From Bin87 sp965232895 (GTDB lineage: Bacteria > Chloroflexota > Dehalococcoidia > Lucifugimonadales > UBA3495), in assembly GCA_965232895.1 (NCBI GenBank), contig OZ247430.1, positions 3,100,001 to 3,164,000 on the forward strand: 64,000 nucleotides of DNA. The letters are read 5' to 3'. Both the position numbers and the translations under genes were made by a program. The notes under the pieces were generated by a model that saw nothing but the letters and a program-made list of their open reading frames with translations, was not told the origin of the DNA and ran no database searches. Of this stretch, positions 43,103-51,376 are shown in pieces (position 1 is the first letter of the stretch; each line of letters begins with the position of its first letter).

Positions 43103-44727
43103 GCCACCGCCTGGCCGTCTCCCCGGGGATCCGACGCGCCGGCCAGCACGCCGCGACGCCGGTCGCGCACGATGAGCTGCACCACGCCGTGGTAGGAACC
43201 CAGCGGGTTCTGCACTACGTTGTGGCCCATCCGACCCAGGTCTCGGATCGTGTCGTCGGGCATCCCCATCTCCACCCTGAGCTCGCCGGCGCGGTTGATG
43301 GTCGCCGGGTCGGTGCCGGGGAAGCTGTGCCAGCGCGGCGATTCCACGGCGTCCTGGGGTTGCAGTCCCCCGTCAATCAACTTGGTCAACATCTGGATGC
43401 CAACCTGCGGCTGGACATCGCCGCCGGGCGTGCCGCCGACAACGGACACTTCTCCGCCCACGGTGGTCAGGTAACAGTTCAGCGTGTGCATGGTGCGCTT
43501 CCCCGGCGCGATGACGTTGGGGTGGTCCGGCTCGAGGCTGAAACCGCGGCCGGCCCGGTTGTTGAACAGCACCCCCGTGCCGGGAGCGACGACGCCGGAA
43601 CCGAACCCGTTGGACAGGCTGTGGATCCAGCTGACCGCGTTGCCCTCGCCATCGGCGACGCAGAAGTAGGTGGTGTCGCCGCGACCGTCCACCGGCGTCA
43701 GCGGGCGCACTTCGCCGCCGGCCTGGAAGGGATGGATCTGGTCGCGGCGCAGGTCGGCGTACTCCGTCGACAGCAGGCCGTCCAGGGGCCAATCGACGAA
43801 ATTGGGATCACCCGCGAGACGGTTGCGGTCCGAGTACGCGATCTTCTTCGCCTCCACCAGCAGGTGTATCGAATCCGCCGAGTTGGGCGTCATCGACGAC
43901 AGGTCGTGGCCGCTGACGATGTTCAGCATCTCCAGCAGCAGGAAACCCTGGGACGGCGGTCGGGTCTGGTACACGGTGTGCTCGCGGTACGTGGCGCTGA
44001 TGGCGTCGCCGACGTCGGCGCAGTGTCCGGCGAAATCGGCCTCGGTGAACAGCCCGCCGGCGTTGTTGATGCCCTCCACCATTTTCGCCGCGACGTCGCT
44101 GCGGTAGAACGCGTCGGCGCCGCCCTCGGCAACGGCGCGCATCGTGTTCGCCAGGTCGCCGTTGACCAGCACCTCGCCGACGCGAGGCGGCCGGCCGCCG
44201 TTGGCCAGGTAGATGTCGGCAGTGGCGGTAAAACGCGCGAGCAGTTCCGCGTTGCCGGCGAAGGACCGCGCGATGCGGGGCGACACCGGGAACCCCCGCT
44301 CCGCGTATTGGATGGCGGGAGCCAACAGTTCGGCAAAGGGGACGGTGCAGAAACGTTGGTGCATGGTCTCCCACGCCGCGGCCTCGCCGGGCACGGAAAT
44401 GGAGTGCGGCCCCTGGATGGGCATCAGCGCCAGGCCCTGGCTGCGGTAGAACTCGGCTTCGGCGCCCGCGGCGGCGACTCCGCTGCTGTTGATGTTGGTG
44501 ACCCGGCCACTCTTGGCGTCGTAGGCGAGGATGAAAGAGTCGCCGCCCAGGCCGCAAACGGGCACGAGGGTGACGCATTCCACCGCGGCCACGGCCAAGG
44601 CGGCGTCGAACGCGCTCCCGCCCTCCTGCATGACGCGGAGGCCGGCCGCCGCCGCCAGCGGCGAGTTGGAGCAGACCATGCCGTTCTGGCCGTACACGGC
44701 GCTGCGGGTAAGTTGGGTGATGGACAT
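43096..44727 (-). CDS. Gamma-glutamyltransferase family protein
   Basis: 543 residues of the Ntn-hydrolase family that hydrolyses or transfers gamma-glutamyl groups, or acylase substrates. Autocleavage should occur before the Thr of RGDTTYFCVADGEGNAVS (Thr352), which becomes the catalytic N-terminus of the small subunit. GGTPGGD near residue 430 is the family's oxyanion/small-subunit motif, and SNGFGSGV resembles the lid region. No signal peptide is seen, so it may be cytoplasmic, like the glutathione-degrading or acylase-like relatives. AGGAGGG lies 8 bases before the ATG. Confidence 0.92.
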   Translation of the reverse strand: MSITQLTRSAVYGQNGMVCSNSPLAAAAGLRVMQEGGSAFDAALAVAAVECVTLVPVCGLGGDSFILAYDAKSGRVTNINSSGVAAAGAEAEFYRSQGLALMPIQGPHSISVPGEAAAWETMHQRFCTVPFAELLAPAIQYAERGFPVSPRIARSFAGNAELLARFTATADIYLANGGRPPRVGEVLVNGDLANTMRAVAEGGADAFYRSDVAAKMVEGINNAGGLFTEADFAGHCADVGDAISATYREHTVYQTRPPSQGFLLLEMLNIVSGHDLSSMTPNSADSIHLLVEAKKIAYSDRNRLAGDPNFVDWPLDGLLSTEYADLRRDQIHPFQAGGEVRPLTPVDGRGDTTYFCVADGEGNAVSWIHSLSNGFGSGVVAPGTGVLFNNRAGRGFSLEPDHPNVIAPGKRTMHTLNCYLTTVGGEVSVVGGTPGGDVQPQVGIQMLTKLIDGGLQPQDAVESPRWHSFPGTDPATINRAGELRVEMGMPDDTIRDLGRMGHNVVQNPLGSYHGVVQLIVRDRRRGVLAGASDPRGDGQAVAW

Positions 44728-44762
44728 GACGCGGCCCTCCTGGGTAGCGGGTTGACCCTCTG

Positions 44763-44768
44763 ATTATA
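44763..44768 (-). promoter_or_regulatory. -10 element of the gamma-glutamyltransferase operon
   Basis: Minus-strand TATAAT, 36 bases upstream of the ATG, followed by a leader with a strong ribosome binding site. Confidence 0.45.
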
Positions 44769-44858
44769 ATGGGCGCCGGCCATTTTGATACTCAAATTTG
44801 CCGGATCGATTAACGGGTTCAAGTCATAGTTACTCTCTGAAATTATGCAATGAATCGA

Positions 44859-45278
44859 TCACTGCGTATTTTCTGCGTTTTTCAGGAATGACGCAATCGT
44901 TGAGGCTAAATGCACTGACGCATTGCGCAGCTGAATCGCCACTGGAACGTAGAATTCTGGATGAGGATCATCCTCTGGTAATGGGTATCCCCAATGCGCC
45001 ACCAAATCGCCATTGGCGACCTCAAACTCTGATCGGGCAATCCCATCTCCGAAGGTGAGCGTATCCGTGTCGTTGTCGTATCCGCGGTCAGCCGACAGGT
45101 CCAAGTACCCCCTGGCACACAACACCAACTCGAACGACGTGGGCTTGTAAGTAGCCGAGTCGTAGTCCAGTATGTGCCCGTTGCAATAGTCAACATCGTC
45201 CGTCTCATCGTGCGGGTCGCCCGTGAGAATGACAATCGCATTGGATCCCGGGTCATATTTGGTCACTCGCAAAGTCAT
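44859..45278 (-). CDS. Hypothetical protein
   Basis: 139 residues, not recognised. The ATG has an excellent GGAGGGAGGA upstream, which supports it as a real gene. The first 35 residues (MTLRVTKYDPGSNAIVILTG) and the DYDSATYKPTSFELVLCARG stretch are beta-rich and resemble the small YDPxxDALYI-type domains (DUF2283-like), though the match is loose. A later segment YDNDTDTLTFGDG repeats that pattern, suggesting two copies of a small beta unit. No signal peptide. It is divergent from an LRR remnant and unrelated to the transferase. Confidence 0.6.
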   Translation of the reverse strand: MTLRVTKYDPGSNAIVILTGDPHDETDDVDYCNGHILDYDSATYKPTSFELVLCARGYLDLSADRGYDNDTDTLTFGDGIARSEFEVANGDLVAHWGYPLPEDDPHPEFYVPVAIQLRNASVHLASTIASFLKNAENTQ

Positions 45279-45479
45279 TTTCCTCCCTCCATATCGGCGG
45301 ATCGAGGCATCTACGGCTGAACCAGTCCCTGTTTCCCTTTCGCACAGCGTTCAGTGCGTTGCGGTTCAGATTGACGGTTTTCACTTCACCCCCGTTCATA
45401 AGGGGGGAACCGCGGTGAAGTCGATCCGGACAGCATTGTCAGCATCGCATGCCTGGTTGGCGCCGCGGCCCGTCATTTC

Positions 45480-45645
45480 CCTAATCGGATCCGGAACGAT
45501 ACCGGCGCGGTTGGGTAATCTCGCCAACCTGGAAGAGTTGTATCTCAACGAGAACCAATTGACCGGCTGCGTCCCGCTGGGCCTACAGGGGGTTGAGATT
45601 ATCGACTTCACCGACCTCGGCTTGCCGTTCTGCACCAACTGACCA
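45480..45645 (+). pseudogene. Leucine-rich-repeat protein, C-terminal remnant
   Basis: In one open plus-strand frame the residues SGTIPARLGNLANLEELYL, NENQLTGCVPLGLQGV and DLGLPFC match the last two leucine-rich repeats and the cysteine-containing cap of plant-type bacterial LRR proteins. Upstream in the same frame (45223-45480) no LRR can be recognised, so the N-terminal part is missing. Probably the stump of a degraded surface-protein gene. The 45279-45480 stretch before it contains no other recognisable gene. Confidence 0.6.
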
Positions 45646-45653
45646 ACGCGGTT

Positions 45654-46169
45654 TCACGGTGGGGGCGCGTTCCCCCACCGTATCACGCCCTCCCCGCCCT
45701 CCACTTCCGCTAGCCATCGCCGCACGGTATCCCTCTGCGGCGGTACCATGGTATCGGGCGCAATCTCCGCCAGCGGGACCAGCACGAATGCCCGTTGCGT
45801 CATGCGCGGGTGCGGTATCTGCAGGTCCGGTTCGGCCAAATTCACCACCTGATCGCCGTAGAGCAGGATATCCACGTCGATGAGGCGGGGGCCCCACCGG
45901 TACGAGGCAACGCGACCGACCTCCGCCTCCACGCCCTTGCACGCGGCGAGCAGGTCGGCCGGCGTCAGGGTGGTCTCGTAGGCGGCGACGACGTTGAGGA
46001 AATTAGGCTGTTCTGCCACACCCCACGGTTCCGTTTCGTACACTGCTGAACACGCGGTGCGCCGCAGTCCCGGTGTCTCATCCAGCAGCCGCAGGGCCTC
46101 GGTGAGCGCCGCCAGCCGGTCCCCCAGGTTACCGCCCAGGCACAGGTAGGTTGTTACCGATCCGGCCAT
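45654..46169 (-). CDS. folK: 2-amino-4-hydroxy-6-hydroxymethyldihydropteridine pyrophosphokinase
   Basis: Transfers pyrophosphate from ATP to 6-hydroxymethyl-7,8-dihydropterin in folate synthesis. 171 residues, normal length. N-terminal LCLGGNLGDR and the signature RWGPRLIDVDILLYG identify the family; the two aspartates of DVD bind magnesium. Its start overlaps the end of folP by 16 bases, so the two steps are translationally coupled. A hairpin at 45656-45681 overlaps its last codons and may end transcription. Confidence 0.96.
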   Translation of the reverse strand: MAGSVTTYLCLGGNLGDRLAALTEALRLLDETPGLRRTACSAVYETEPWGVAEQPNFLNVVAAYETTLTPADLLAACKGVEAEVGRVASYRWGPRLIDVDILLYGDQVVNLAEPDLQIPHPRMTQRAFVLVPLAEIAPDTMVPPQRDTVRRWLAEVEGGEGVIRWGNAPPP

Positions 46170-47032
46170 CCGTCGGGCCTCCAGTCGCGCACAATGGCGT
46201 CGGTCATGCGGGCCACCCGCACCATCTGCTTCACGTCGTGCACGCGCACGATGTCCGCGCCGCCGGCGATGCTCATGGCCACCGCCGCGGCGGTTCCCTC
46301 CACGCGGTCGTTCGCGGGCAGCCCCAGGACGCGGCCGATGGTGGACTTTCGGGAGACTCCCAGCAGCAACGGGTAGCCGAGCTCCCCCAGTTCGGGCAGT
46401 CGCCGCAGCAGTTCCAGGTTGTGGTCGGCGGTCTTTCCGAAACCGATGCCGGGGTCGAGGATGACGTTGTGGTCGGCGATGCCGGCCGCGCGGGCGATTT
46501 CGGCGATACGACGGAGACCGGTGATCACGTCGGGCACCAGGTCATCGTATTGCGCTTCCCGCCGGTTGTGCATCAGGATGGCCGGCACGCCGGCGGCGGC
46601 GATAACTCGCGCCATGTTGCCGTCGGCCAGCAGGCCCCAAACATCGTTGATCAGCGATGCGCCGGCCGCAATCGCCTGGCGGGCCACCGGAGCCTTGTAG
46701 GTGTCCACACTCACCGGAATCGCCACGGCGCGGCAGATGGCTTCCAGCGCCGGCAGCAACCGGTCCGCCTCTGCCGACGCGGACACCGGCGTGCTGCCCG
46801 GTCGCGTCGATTCCGCGCCCACGTCCAGCATGTCGGCCCCGTCGGCTTCCATGCGCTGGGCCTGCTCAACGGCAGAAGGGACATCGCCGGCCAAGCCGTC
46901 GCCCGAGAACGAGTCGGGGGCCAGGTTGATCACGCCCATCACGCAGGTGCGCCGGCCCCACACCAGGGGCTCACCGCCGGCCACGCGCAAGCGCGGGGGG
47001 TCACGTTGGGTCTGTGGCCGGTATGCCGTCAA
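46154..47032 (-). CDS. folP: Dihydropteroate synthase
   Basis: Joins p-aminobenzoate to the pterin made by FolK. 292 residues from a TTG at 47032, chosen because GGAGAG (47038-47043 on the complementary strand) lies just upstream and because the minus-strand TATAAT at 47073-47078 would place transcription start downstream of the earlier ATG. Motifs: GVINLAPDSFSGDG (pterin/phosphate loop), DVGAESTRPGS (Arg and Ser/Thr of the PABA site), LDPGIGFGK and GVSRKSTIG. Overlaps folK. Confidence 0.95.
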   Translation of the reverse strand: MTAYRPQTQRDPPRLRVAGGEPLVWGRRTCVMGVINLAPDSFSGDGLAGDVPSAVEQAQRMEADGADMLDVGAESTRPGSTPVSASAEADRLLPALEAICRAVAIPVSVDTYKAPVARQAIAAGASLINDVWGLLADGNMARVIAAAGVPAILMHNRREAQYDDLVPDVITGLRRIAEIARAAGIADHNVILDPGIGFGKTADHNLELLRRLPELGELGYPLLLGVSRKSTIGRVLGLPANDRVEGTAAAVAMSIAGGADIVRVHDVKQMVRVARMTDAIVRDWRPDGWPDR

Positions 47033-47072
47033 TTTGCTCTCCGGTGCCGCGCGGCGAGGGATTTCCGAAACC

Positions 47073-47080
47073 ATTATACT
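47073..47080. promoter_or_regulatory. Overlapping divergent -10 elements of folP and the carboxyltransferase gene
   Basis: ATTATACT contains TATACT reading plus (47075-47080) and TATAAT reading minus (47073-47078). RNA polymerase can bind only one way at a time, so folate genes and the carboxyltransferase gene would compete. Confidence 0.45.
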
Positions 47081-47107
47081 TAGCCGCCGGAGACGCCATG
47101 AACCGCC

Positions 47108-47140
47108 GGCGAGGCGCCCCGCCGCGACGGGCGCCTCGCC
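47108..47140 (+). promoter_or_regulatory. Stable leader hairpin before the carboxyltransferase gene
   Basis: Perfect 12-base GC stem (47108-47119 with 47129-47140) with a 9-base loop, lying between the predicted transcription start and the GGAGG at 47153-47157. No T-run follows. It could protect or regulate the mRNA. Confidence 0.45.
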
Positions 47141-47163
47141 AGCATCGCCCACGGAGGCAGGAA

Positions 47164-48732
47164 TTGTCCACACCAGAAGAAGCGTTCACTGACCCAGGTT
47201 TGGAAAACCTGACGCAGCTGCAGGATCAGGCGGCTTTGGGAGGCGGCCAACGTCGCATCGACCAGCAGCACCAGCGCGGCAAGATGACCGCCCGCGAACG
47301 GCTGAACGCCCTGATGGACGACGGCACGTTCACCGAGATCGACCGTTTCGTCACCCACCGCACCACCGATTTCGGGTTGGCGGACCGCACCTTCCTCGGC
47401 GACGCGGTGGTCACGGGCTACGGCAACGTCGACGGCCGCCAGGTCTTCGCCTACGCCCAGGACTTCACGGTCTTCGGCGGGTCGCTTTCCGAGGTGGTCG
47501 GACAGAAGATCTGCAAGGTCATGGACCTGGCCGCGAAAACCGGCTGCCCGATGATCGGCATCTGCGACTCCGGGGGCGCGCGCATCCAGGAAGGGGCGCT
47601 GAGCCTGGCCGCCTACGGCGATATCTTCCTGCGCAACACCATGTACTCGGGGGTAGTTCCCCAGATTTCGGTCATCATGGGCCCGTCGGCCGGAGGCGCG
47701 GTCTATTCGCCGGCCATCACCGACTTCATCTTCATGGTGCGGGGAACCGGCCAGATGTACATCACCGGCCCGGACGTGGTCCGCGCCGTCACCGGCGAAG
47801 ACGTGACCCACGAACAGCTCGGCGGCGCCGACGCCCACGCGGCCCGCAGCGGCGTGGCGCACTTCGTGCATGACTCCGAGGAGGAATGCCTGGAGGAATT
47901 GCGCCGCCTGATTTCCTTCCTGCCGCTGAACAACCTCGACGACCCTCCGGGCTACCGCTCCGCCGATCCCATCGACCGGGCCGACGAGGCTCTGCGCAGC
48001 ATCGTTCCGGCGGAACCCAGCCGGCCCTACGACATTCGCGAGATCATCTACCACATCGTCGATGACGAGGACTTCATGGAAGTCCAGGCGGGATACGCGC
48101 CCAACGTCGTGGTGGGTTTCGCCAGGATGGCCGGCCGCACCGTGGGCCTGGTCGGCAACCAGCCGGCGTACCTGGCGGGTGTGCTGGACATCAACGCTTC
48201 GGCCAAGGCGGCCCGGTTCGTGCGGTTCTGTGATTGCTTCAACGTGCCCCTGGTGACGCTGGTGGACGTGCCGGGCTTTATGCCGGGCACCGAGCAGGAG
48301 TACGGCGGCATCATCCGCCACGGCGCCAAGCTCATCTACGCCTACGCGGAGGCCACCGTGCCCAAGGTGGCGCTGATTACCCGCAAGGCCTACGGCGGCG
48401 CGTATATCGTCATGAGCAGCAAGCACCTGCGCTCCGACGTGAACCTCGCCTGGCCCAGCGCCGAGATCGCCGTCATGGGCCCGGACGGCGCGGTGAACAT
48501 CATCTACCGCGAGGAGATCAATAGCGCGGACGCCCCGGACGCCCGCCGCGCCGAGCTCATCTCCGATTACCAGGAACGCTTCACCAACCCTTACGTGGCA
48601 GCGAACCGCGGCTACCTGGACGACGTGATCGACCCGGCGTCCACGCGGGCCACCGTCATCCGCGCCCTGGAAATGCTGCAAAACAAGCGGGACACGCTGC
48701 CGGCCAAGAAACACGGCAACATCCCGCTATAA
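47164..48732 (+). CDS. Propionyl/methylmalonyl-CoA carboxylase carboxyltransferase subunit
   Basis: 522 residues from a TTG at 47164 with GGAGG 6 bases upstream; an ATG at 47098 would add a low-complexity Arg/Pro tail encoded by the leader hairpin. Two crotonase-like halves are present: residues to about 270 with SGGARIQEGALSL and GPSAGGAVYSPAITDF (both acyl-CoA binding oxyanion loops), and the C-terminal half with DVPGFMPGTEQEYGG and KAYGGAYIVMSSK. It moves carboxyl from biotin to propionyl-CoA or acetyl-CoA, or acts in a decarboxylase. The biotin carboxylase partner is not in the window. Confidence 0.93.
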   Translation: MSTPEEAFTDPGLENLTQLQDQAALGGGQRRIDQQHQRGKMTARERLNALMDDGTFTEIDRFVTHRTTDFGLADRTFLGDAVVTGYGNVDGRQVFAYAQDFTVFGGSLSEVVGQKICKVMDLAAKTGCPMIGICDSGGARIQEGALSLAAYGDIFLRNTMYSGVVPQISVIMGPSAGGAVYSPAITDFIFMVRGTGQMYITGPDVVRAVTGEDVTHEQLGGADAHAARSGVAHFVHDSEEECLEELRRLISFLPLNNLDDPPGYRSADPIDRADEALRSIVPAEPSRPYDIREIIYHIVDDEDFMEVQAGYAPNVVVGFARMAGRTVGLVGNQPAYLAGVLDINASAKAARFVRFCDCFNVPLVTLVDVPGFMPGTEQEYGGIIRHGAKLIYAYAEATVPKVALITRKAYGGAYIVMSSKHLRSDVNLAWPSAEIAVMGPDGAVNIIYREEINSADAPDARRAELISDYQERFTNPYVAANRGYLDDVIDPASTRATVIRALEMLQNKRDTLPAKKHGNIPL

Positions 48733-49163
48733 TGATGGCACCGGAACGGAATGATCGGACGGGGTGGATCGGCATACCCAGTGTGCCGCCGGAACGGGCC
48801 GCCCAAGCCTTCATCGCGTTCTACCTGGCGATAGCGGCGGCAATTGTCATTGACGTATTGTTGATTACCCACAATCACCGGCCCGAAACGTGGCAGCTGA
48901 CCGCGGAGATGGTCTTTGACGACGGTGGCCAAATCGCAGCTTGGGCGCTGGCGGCAACCTGGCCGGTTATGGAGGCAATGAGAATGGTATTCGCGTCAAT
49001 ATGGCAAGAACGAAAACTTCGTCAAGCTCGCGAGGAAGTCAACCGACTTTGGGCTGATTGGAACCGCCGGCGCATCCAGGCCGAGGAGCGCGGCGAAACT
49101 TTTGACGAACCGCCACCCGACATCGACAGGAACAATTCCGGCAAGCCTGCCCAGCAACCGTAA
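48732..49163 (+). CDS. Small membrane protein coupled to the carboxyltransferase
   Basis: 143 residues. The ATG shares its first base with the TAA of the upstream gene, so the two are translationally coupled. One clear hydrophobic helix (AFIAFYLAIAAAIVIDVLLI) and a second weaker one (AAWALAATWPVMEAMRMVF) are followed by a charged coiled-coil-like tail (WQERKLRQAREEVNRLWADW). In decarboxylating sodium pumps a small membrane subunit accompanies the carboxyltransferase, but this protein does not look like the known OadG gamma subunit. Function unknown. Confidence 0.65.
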   Translation: MMAPERNDRTGWIGIPSVPPERAAQAFIAFYLAIAAAIVIDVLLITHNHRPETWQLTAEMVFDDGGQIAAWALAATWPVMEAMRMVFASIWQERKLRQAREEVNRLWADWNRRRIQAEERGETFDEPPPDIDRNNSGKPAQQP

Positions 49164-49205
49164 AGATCCGTTTCGCCTCACAGCGACCTGGCCGGGAGCA
49201 ACGAA

Positions 49206-50225
49206 ATGCAGTTTGGAGTCTTCTATCAAATCCCCTGCAGCGAGGGCCAAACTCCCGCCGACCGTTACGCGGACGTGATGGCGCAGGTGCAGCTGGCCGA
49301 CCAACTTGGCTACGACATGGCTTGGCTGGCGGAGTTGCACTTCGCCCGCCGCTTTTCGGTGATGCCGGCGCCCCTGCTCATGGCGTCGGCGCTGTCGCAG
49401 ACCACCGAGCGGATCATGCTCGGCACCGCGGTCAACCTGCTGCCGCTGCATCACCCCCTGCGCATCGCGGAAGAGGTGGCGACCCTGGACGTGCTGTCCG
49501 GCGGGCGGGCCGTGTTCGGCATCGGGCGCGGTTCCAACCCCAACCACTACCGCGGCTACGGTATCCCCATCGAGGAACGCAACGACCGATTCGTTGAAGG
49601 TTTGGATCTGGCGCTCCGGGCCTGGAAGGAAGACGTGCTGGACTACGACGGCCAGTACTATCAGGCGGAAGGCATCCGGCTGGAGCCCAAACCCATCCAG
49701 CGTCCCCATCCCCCGGTGTACATCGCGTCCAACGGCGCCGACACCTTCCCGCTGGTGGGCAGCCTCGGCCACAGCATCCTGGTAACCCCGCTGATCATCA
49801 CCGTGCAGGGCGTCAGCGACGGGCTGGCTCACTACCGCGACACCCTGGCCGAACACGGCCACGACCAATCGGCGGTGAAGGTGGTGGTCAACGTGCCGGT
49901 GTACGTCGGCGAGACTTCCGAAGCCGCCAAAGCCGATTTCGCCCCCACGGTGGACAACTACCTCGACACGCTGCGAAGCATGCAGAACAATTCCCGCGGT
50001 TCCAGCCGGGCCAGCCAGCTCACCTACGAGGGAATCTATAACGAGTTGGGAGCCATCGGCGACCCGCAGCAGGTGACTGACCGCCTGAAGCAGTTCCAGG
50101 AGCTGTACCAACCCCAGGAATTCATGTGCTGGTTCAACATCGGCGGTATGCTGAGCAACCAGGAGGTCAGTCGATCGATGCGGCTCTTCGCCGACGAGGT
50201 GATGCCGCACTTTCGGAACGCTTAG
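49206..50225 (+). CDS. LLM-class flavin-dependent oxidoreductase
   Basis: 339 residues of the bacterial-luciferase-like TIM barrel family, of the alkanal-monooxygenase branch. MQFGVFYQIPC at the N-terminus, WLAELHFARRFSVMPAP and GTAVNLLPLHHPLRIAEEVATLD (partly) are the typical blocks, and SGGRAVFGIGRGS is the flavin-binding loop. It oxidises an unknown organic substrate with reduced flavin. GGAG precedes the ATG. A second, distinct member of the superfamily is at 4219-5223. It is downstream of the membrane-protein gene but has its own leader. Confidence 0.9.
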   Translation: MQFGVFYQIPCSEGQTPADRYADVMAQVQLADQLGYDMAWLAELHFARRFSVMPAPLLMASALSQTTERIMLGTAVNLLPLHHPLRIAEEVATLDVLSGGRAVFGIGRGSNPNHYRGYGIPIEERNDRFVEGLDLALRAWKEDVLDYDGQYYQAEGIRLEPKPIQRPHPPVYIASNGADTFPLVGSLGHSILVTPLIITVQGVSDGLAHYRDTLAEHGHDQSAVKVVVNVPVYVGETSEAAKADFAPTVDNYLDTLRSMQNNSRGSSRASQLTYEGIYNELGAIGDPQQVTDRLKQFQELYQPQEFMCWFNIGGMLSNQEVSRSMRLFADEVMPHFRNA

Positions 50226-50327
50226 CCCGACAAGTATCCGCACACCATAGTAAAATAGTCGAACAGTCACAATACAGAACCCCTCGCAATAACTGATCTC
50301 ACATCGCCACAGTAGTTTCCCGAAGTT

Positions 50328-51362
50328 GTGCGACTGGCTATGCAAAACCGCCGGAACATCGCGGCTCTCGCTACATTGGTTAGTGAGATATCCGAAAGGC
50401 TCACTGCCGCCCACGAGCGGCTGGTGCAAACCGTCACGAGCCTGCTTCAAGAAGACCGGGCGCAGCTCTCGGCTTTGACCGACGGCCTGGGTGACTTGCG
50501 CGGGCAGGTGTCAGCTTTGACTGAAGCCCAGCAGCAGACCAACGATAGCGTGTCCGCCTTGACCGAGGCTCAGCAGCGGACCAACGATAGCGTGTCCGCC
50601 TTGACCGAGGCTCAGCAGCGGACCAACGATAGCGTGGGCACCCTGACTGACGGCCTCAACGAACTGCGCGCGCAAACGGCTACCTTGACTGACGGCCTCA
50701 ACGAACTGCGCGCGCAAACGGCTACCTTGACCGAGGGCCTCAACGAACTGCGGGCGCAAACGGCTGCTTTGACCGAGGGCCTCAACGAACTGCGGGCGCA
50801 AACGGCTGCTTTGACCGAGGGCCTCAACGAACTGCGCACGCAAGTATCCGCCTTGGCCGGTGCTCAGCAGCAAACCAATAATCGAGTGACGGAAATGAAC
50901 GGACACCTAACCTCCTTGTCTGGGCAAGTGGCCAATTTGACCGGCGGCAGATACGAAAGAGAAGTCGCACGGTTGGCGCCGCGCTACGCCAGACGGCAAC
51001 TCAACTTGGTCAACGCAACCATCACGCACACCAGTTGGGAACCCGGTGACGTTGTCTCATCCGCCGTCAACTCGGACGACATCACTGATGCCGAAGCGGA
51101 GGACCTGAACCGCGCGGACCTGGTTATAACCGGCGGAGACACTGCCGGCGATACCATCCACGCCATTGCGGAAATTTCGCTCACCGTAGAACCCACCGAC
51201 GTCATCCGTTCCGCCAGAAGGGCCGTCATTCTGCGTAAGGCAACGGGTCAAGTTGTCCATGCTATCGCAATTGGCAACGCTGCGACGCCGGATGCAATTG
51301 CCCTCGCCGAAAGCCACAACGCCACCATCCTGACTGTACCCGCTCCGGCGGAACGTGATTGA
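50328..51362 (+). CDS. Coiled-coil protein with 14-residue repeats and a degenerate nuclease-like C-terminus
   Basis: 344 residues (an ATG at 50340 is the alternative start). Residues about 10-60 are helical, 61-175 are tandem 14-residue repeats of two kinds (SALTEAQQRTNDSV and ATLTEGLNELRAQT), and the last 140 residues form an alpha/beta domain with ADLVITGG followed by HAIAEISLTV and VHAIAIG. That strand order resembles PD-(D/E)XK nucleases of the coiled-coil type, but the catalytic lysine after Glu is replaced by Ser, so catalysis is doubtful. Not a named family. Its repeats look like a long parallel coiled coil, suggesting an oligomeric DNA- or membrane-scaffold protein. Confidence 0.6.
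   Translation: MRLAMQNRRNIAALATLVSEISERLTAAHERLVQTVTSLLQEDRAQLSALTDGLGDLRGQVSALTEAQQQTNDSVSALTEAQQRTNDSVSALTEAQQRTNDSVGTLTDGLNELRAQTATLTDGLNELRAQTATLTEGLNELRAQTAALTEGLNELRAQTAALTEGLNELRTQVSALAGAQQQTNNRVTEMNGHLTSLSGQVANLTGGRYEREVARLAPRYARRQLNLVNATITHTSWEPGDVVSSAVNSDDITDAEAEDLNRADLVITGGDTAGDTIHAIAEISLTVEPTDVIRSARRAVILRKATGQVVHAIAIGNAATPDAIALAESHNATILTVPAPAERD
50511..50846 (+). repeat. 42-bp coding tandem repeat, eight units
   Basis: Units start at 50511 and every 42 bases after that (50553, 50595, 50637, 50679, 50721, 50763, 50805). Units 2 and 3 are identical; units 4-8 form a second type differing in a few bases. The length of 42 keeps the frame, so copy number can change without breaking the protein. 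Confidence 0.9.
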
Positions 51363-51376
51363 CTCCCTCCGCAGTG

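Noticed and set aside
47080..48714. 544-codon frame antisense to the carboxyltransferase
   Set aside because: The carboxyltransferase motifs on the plus strand leave no room for a second gene.
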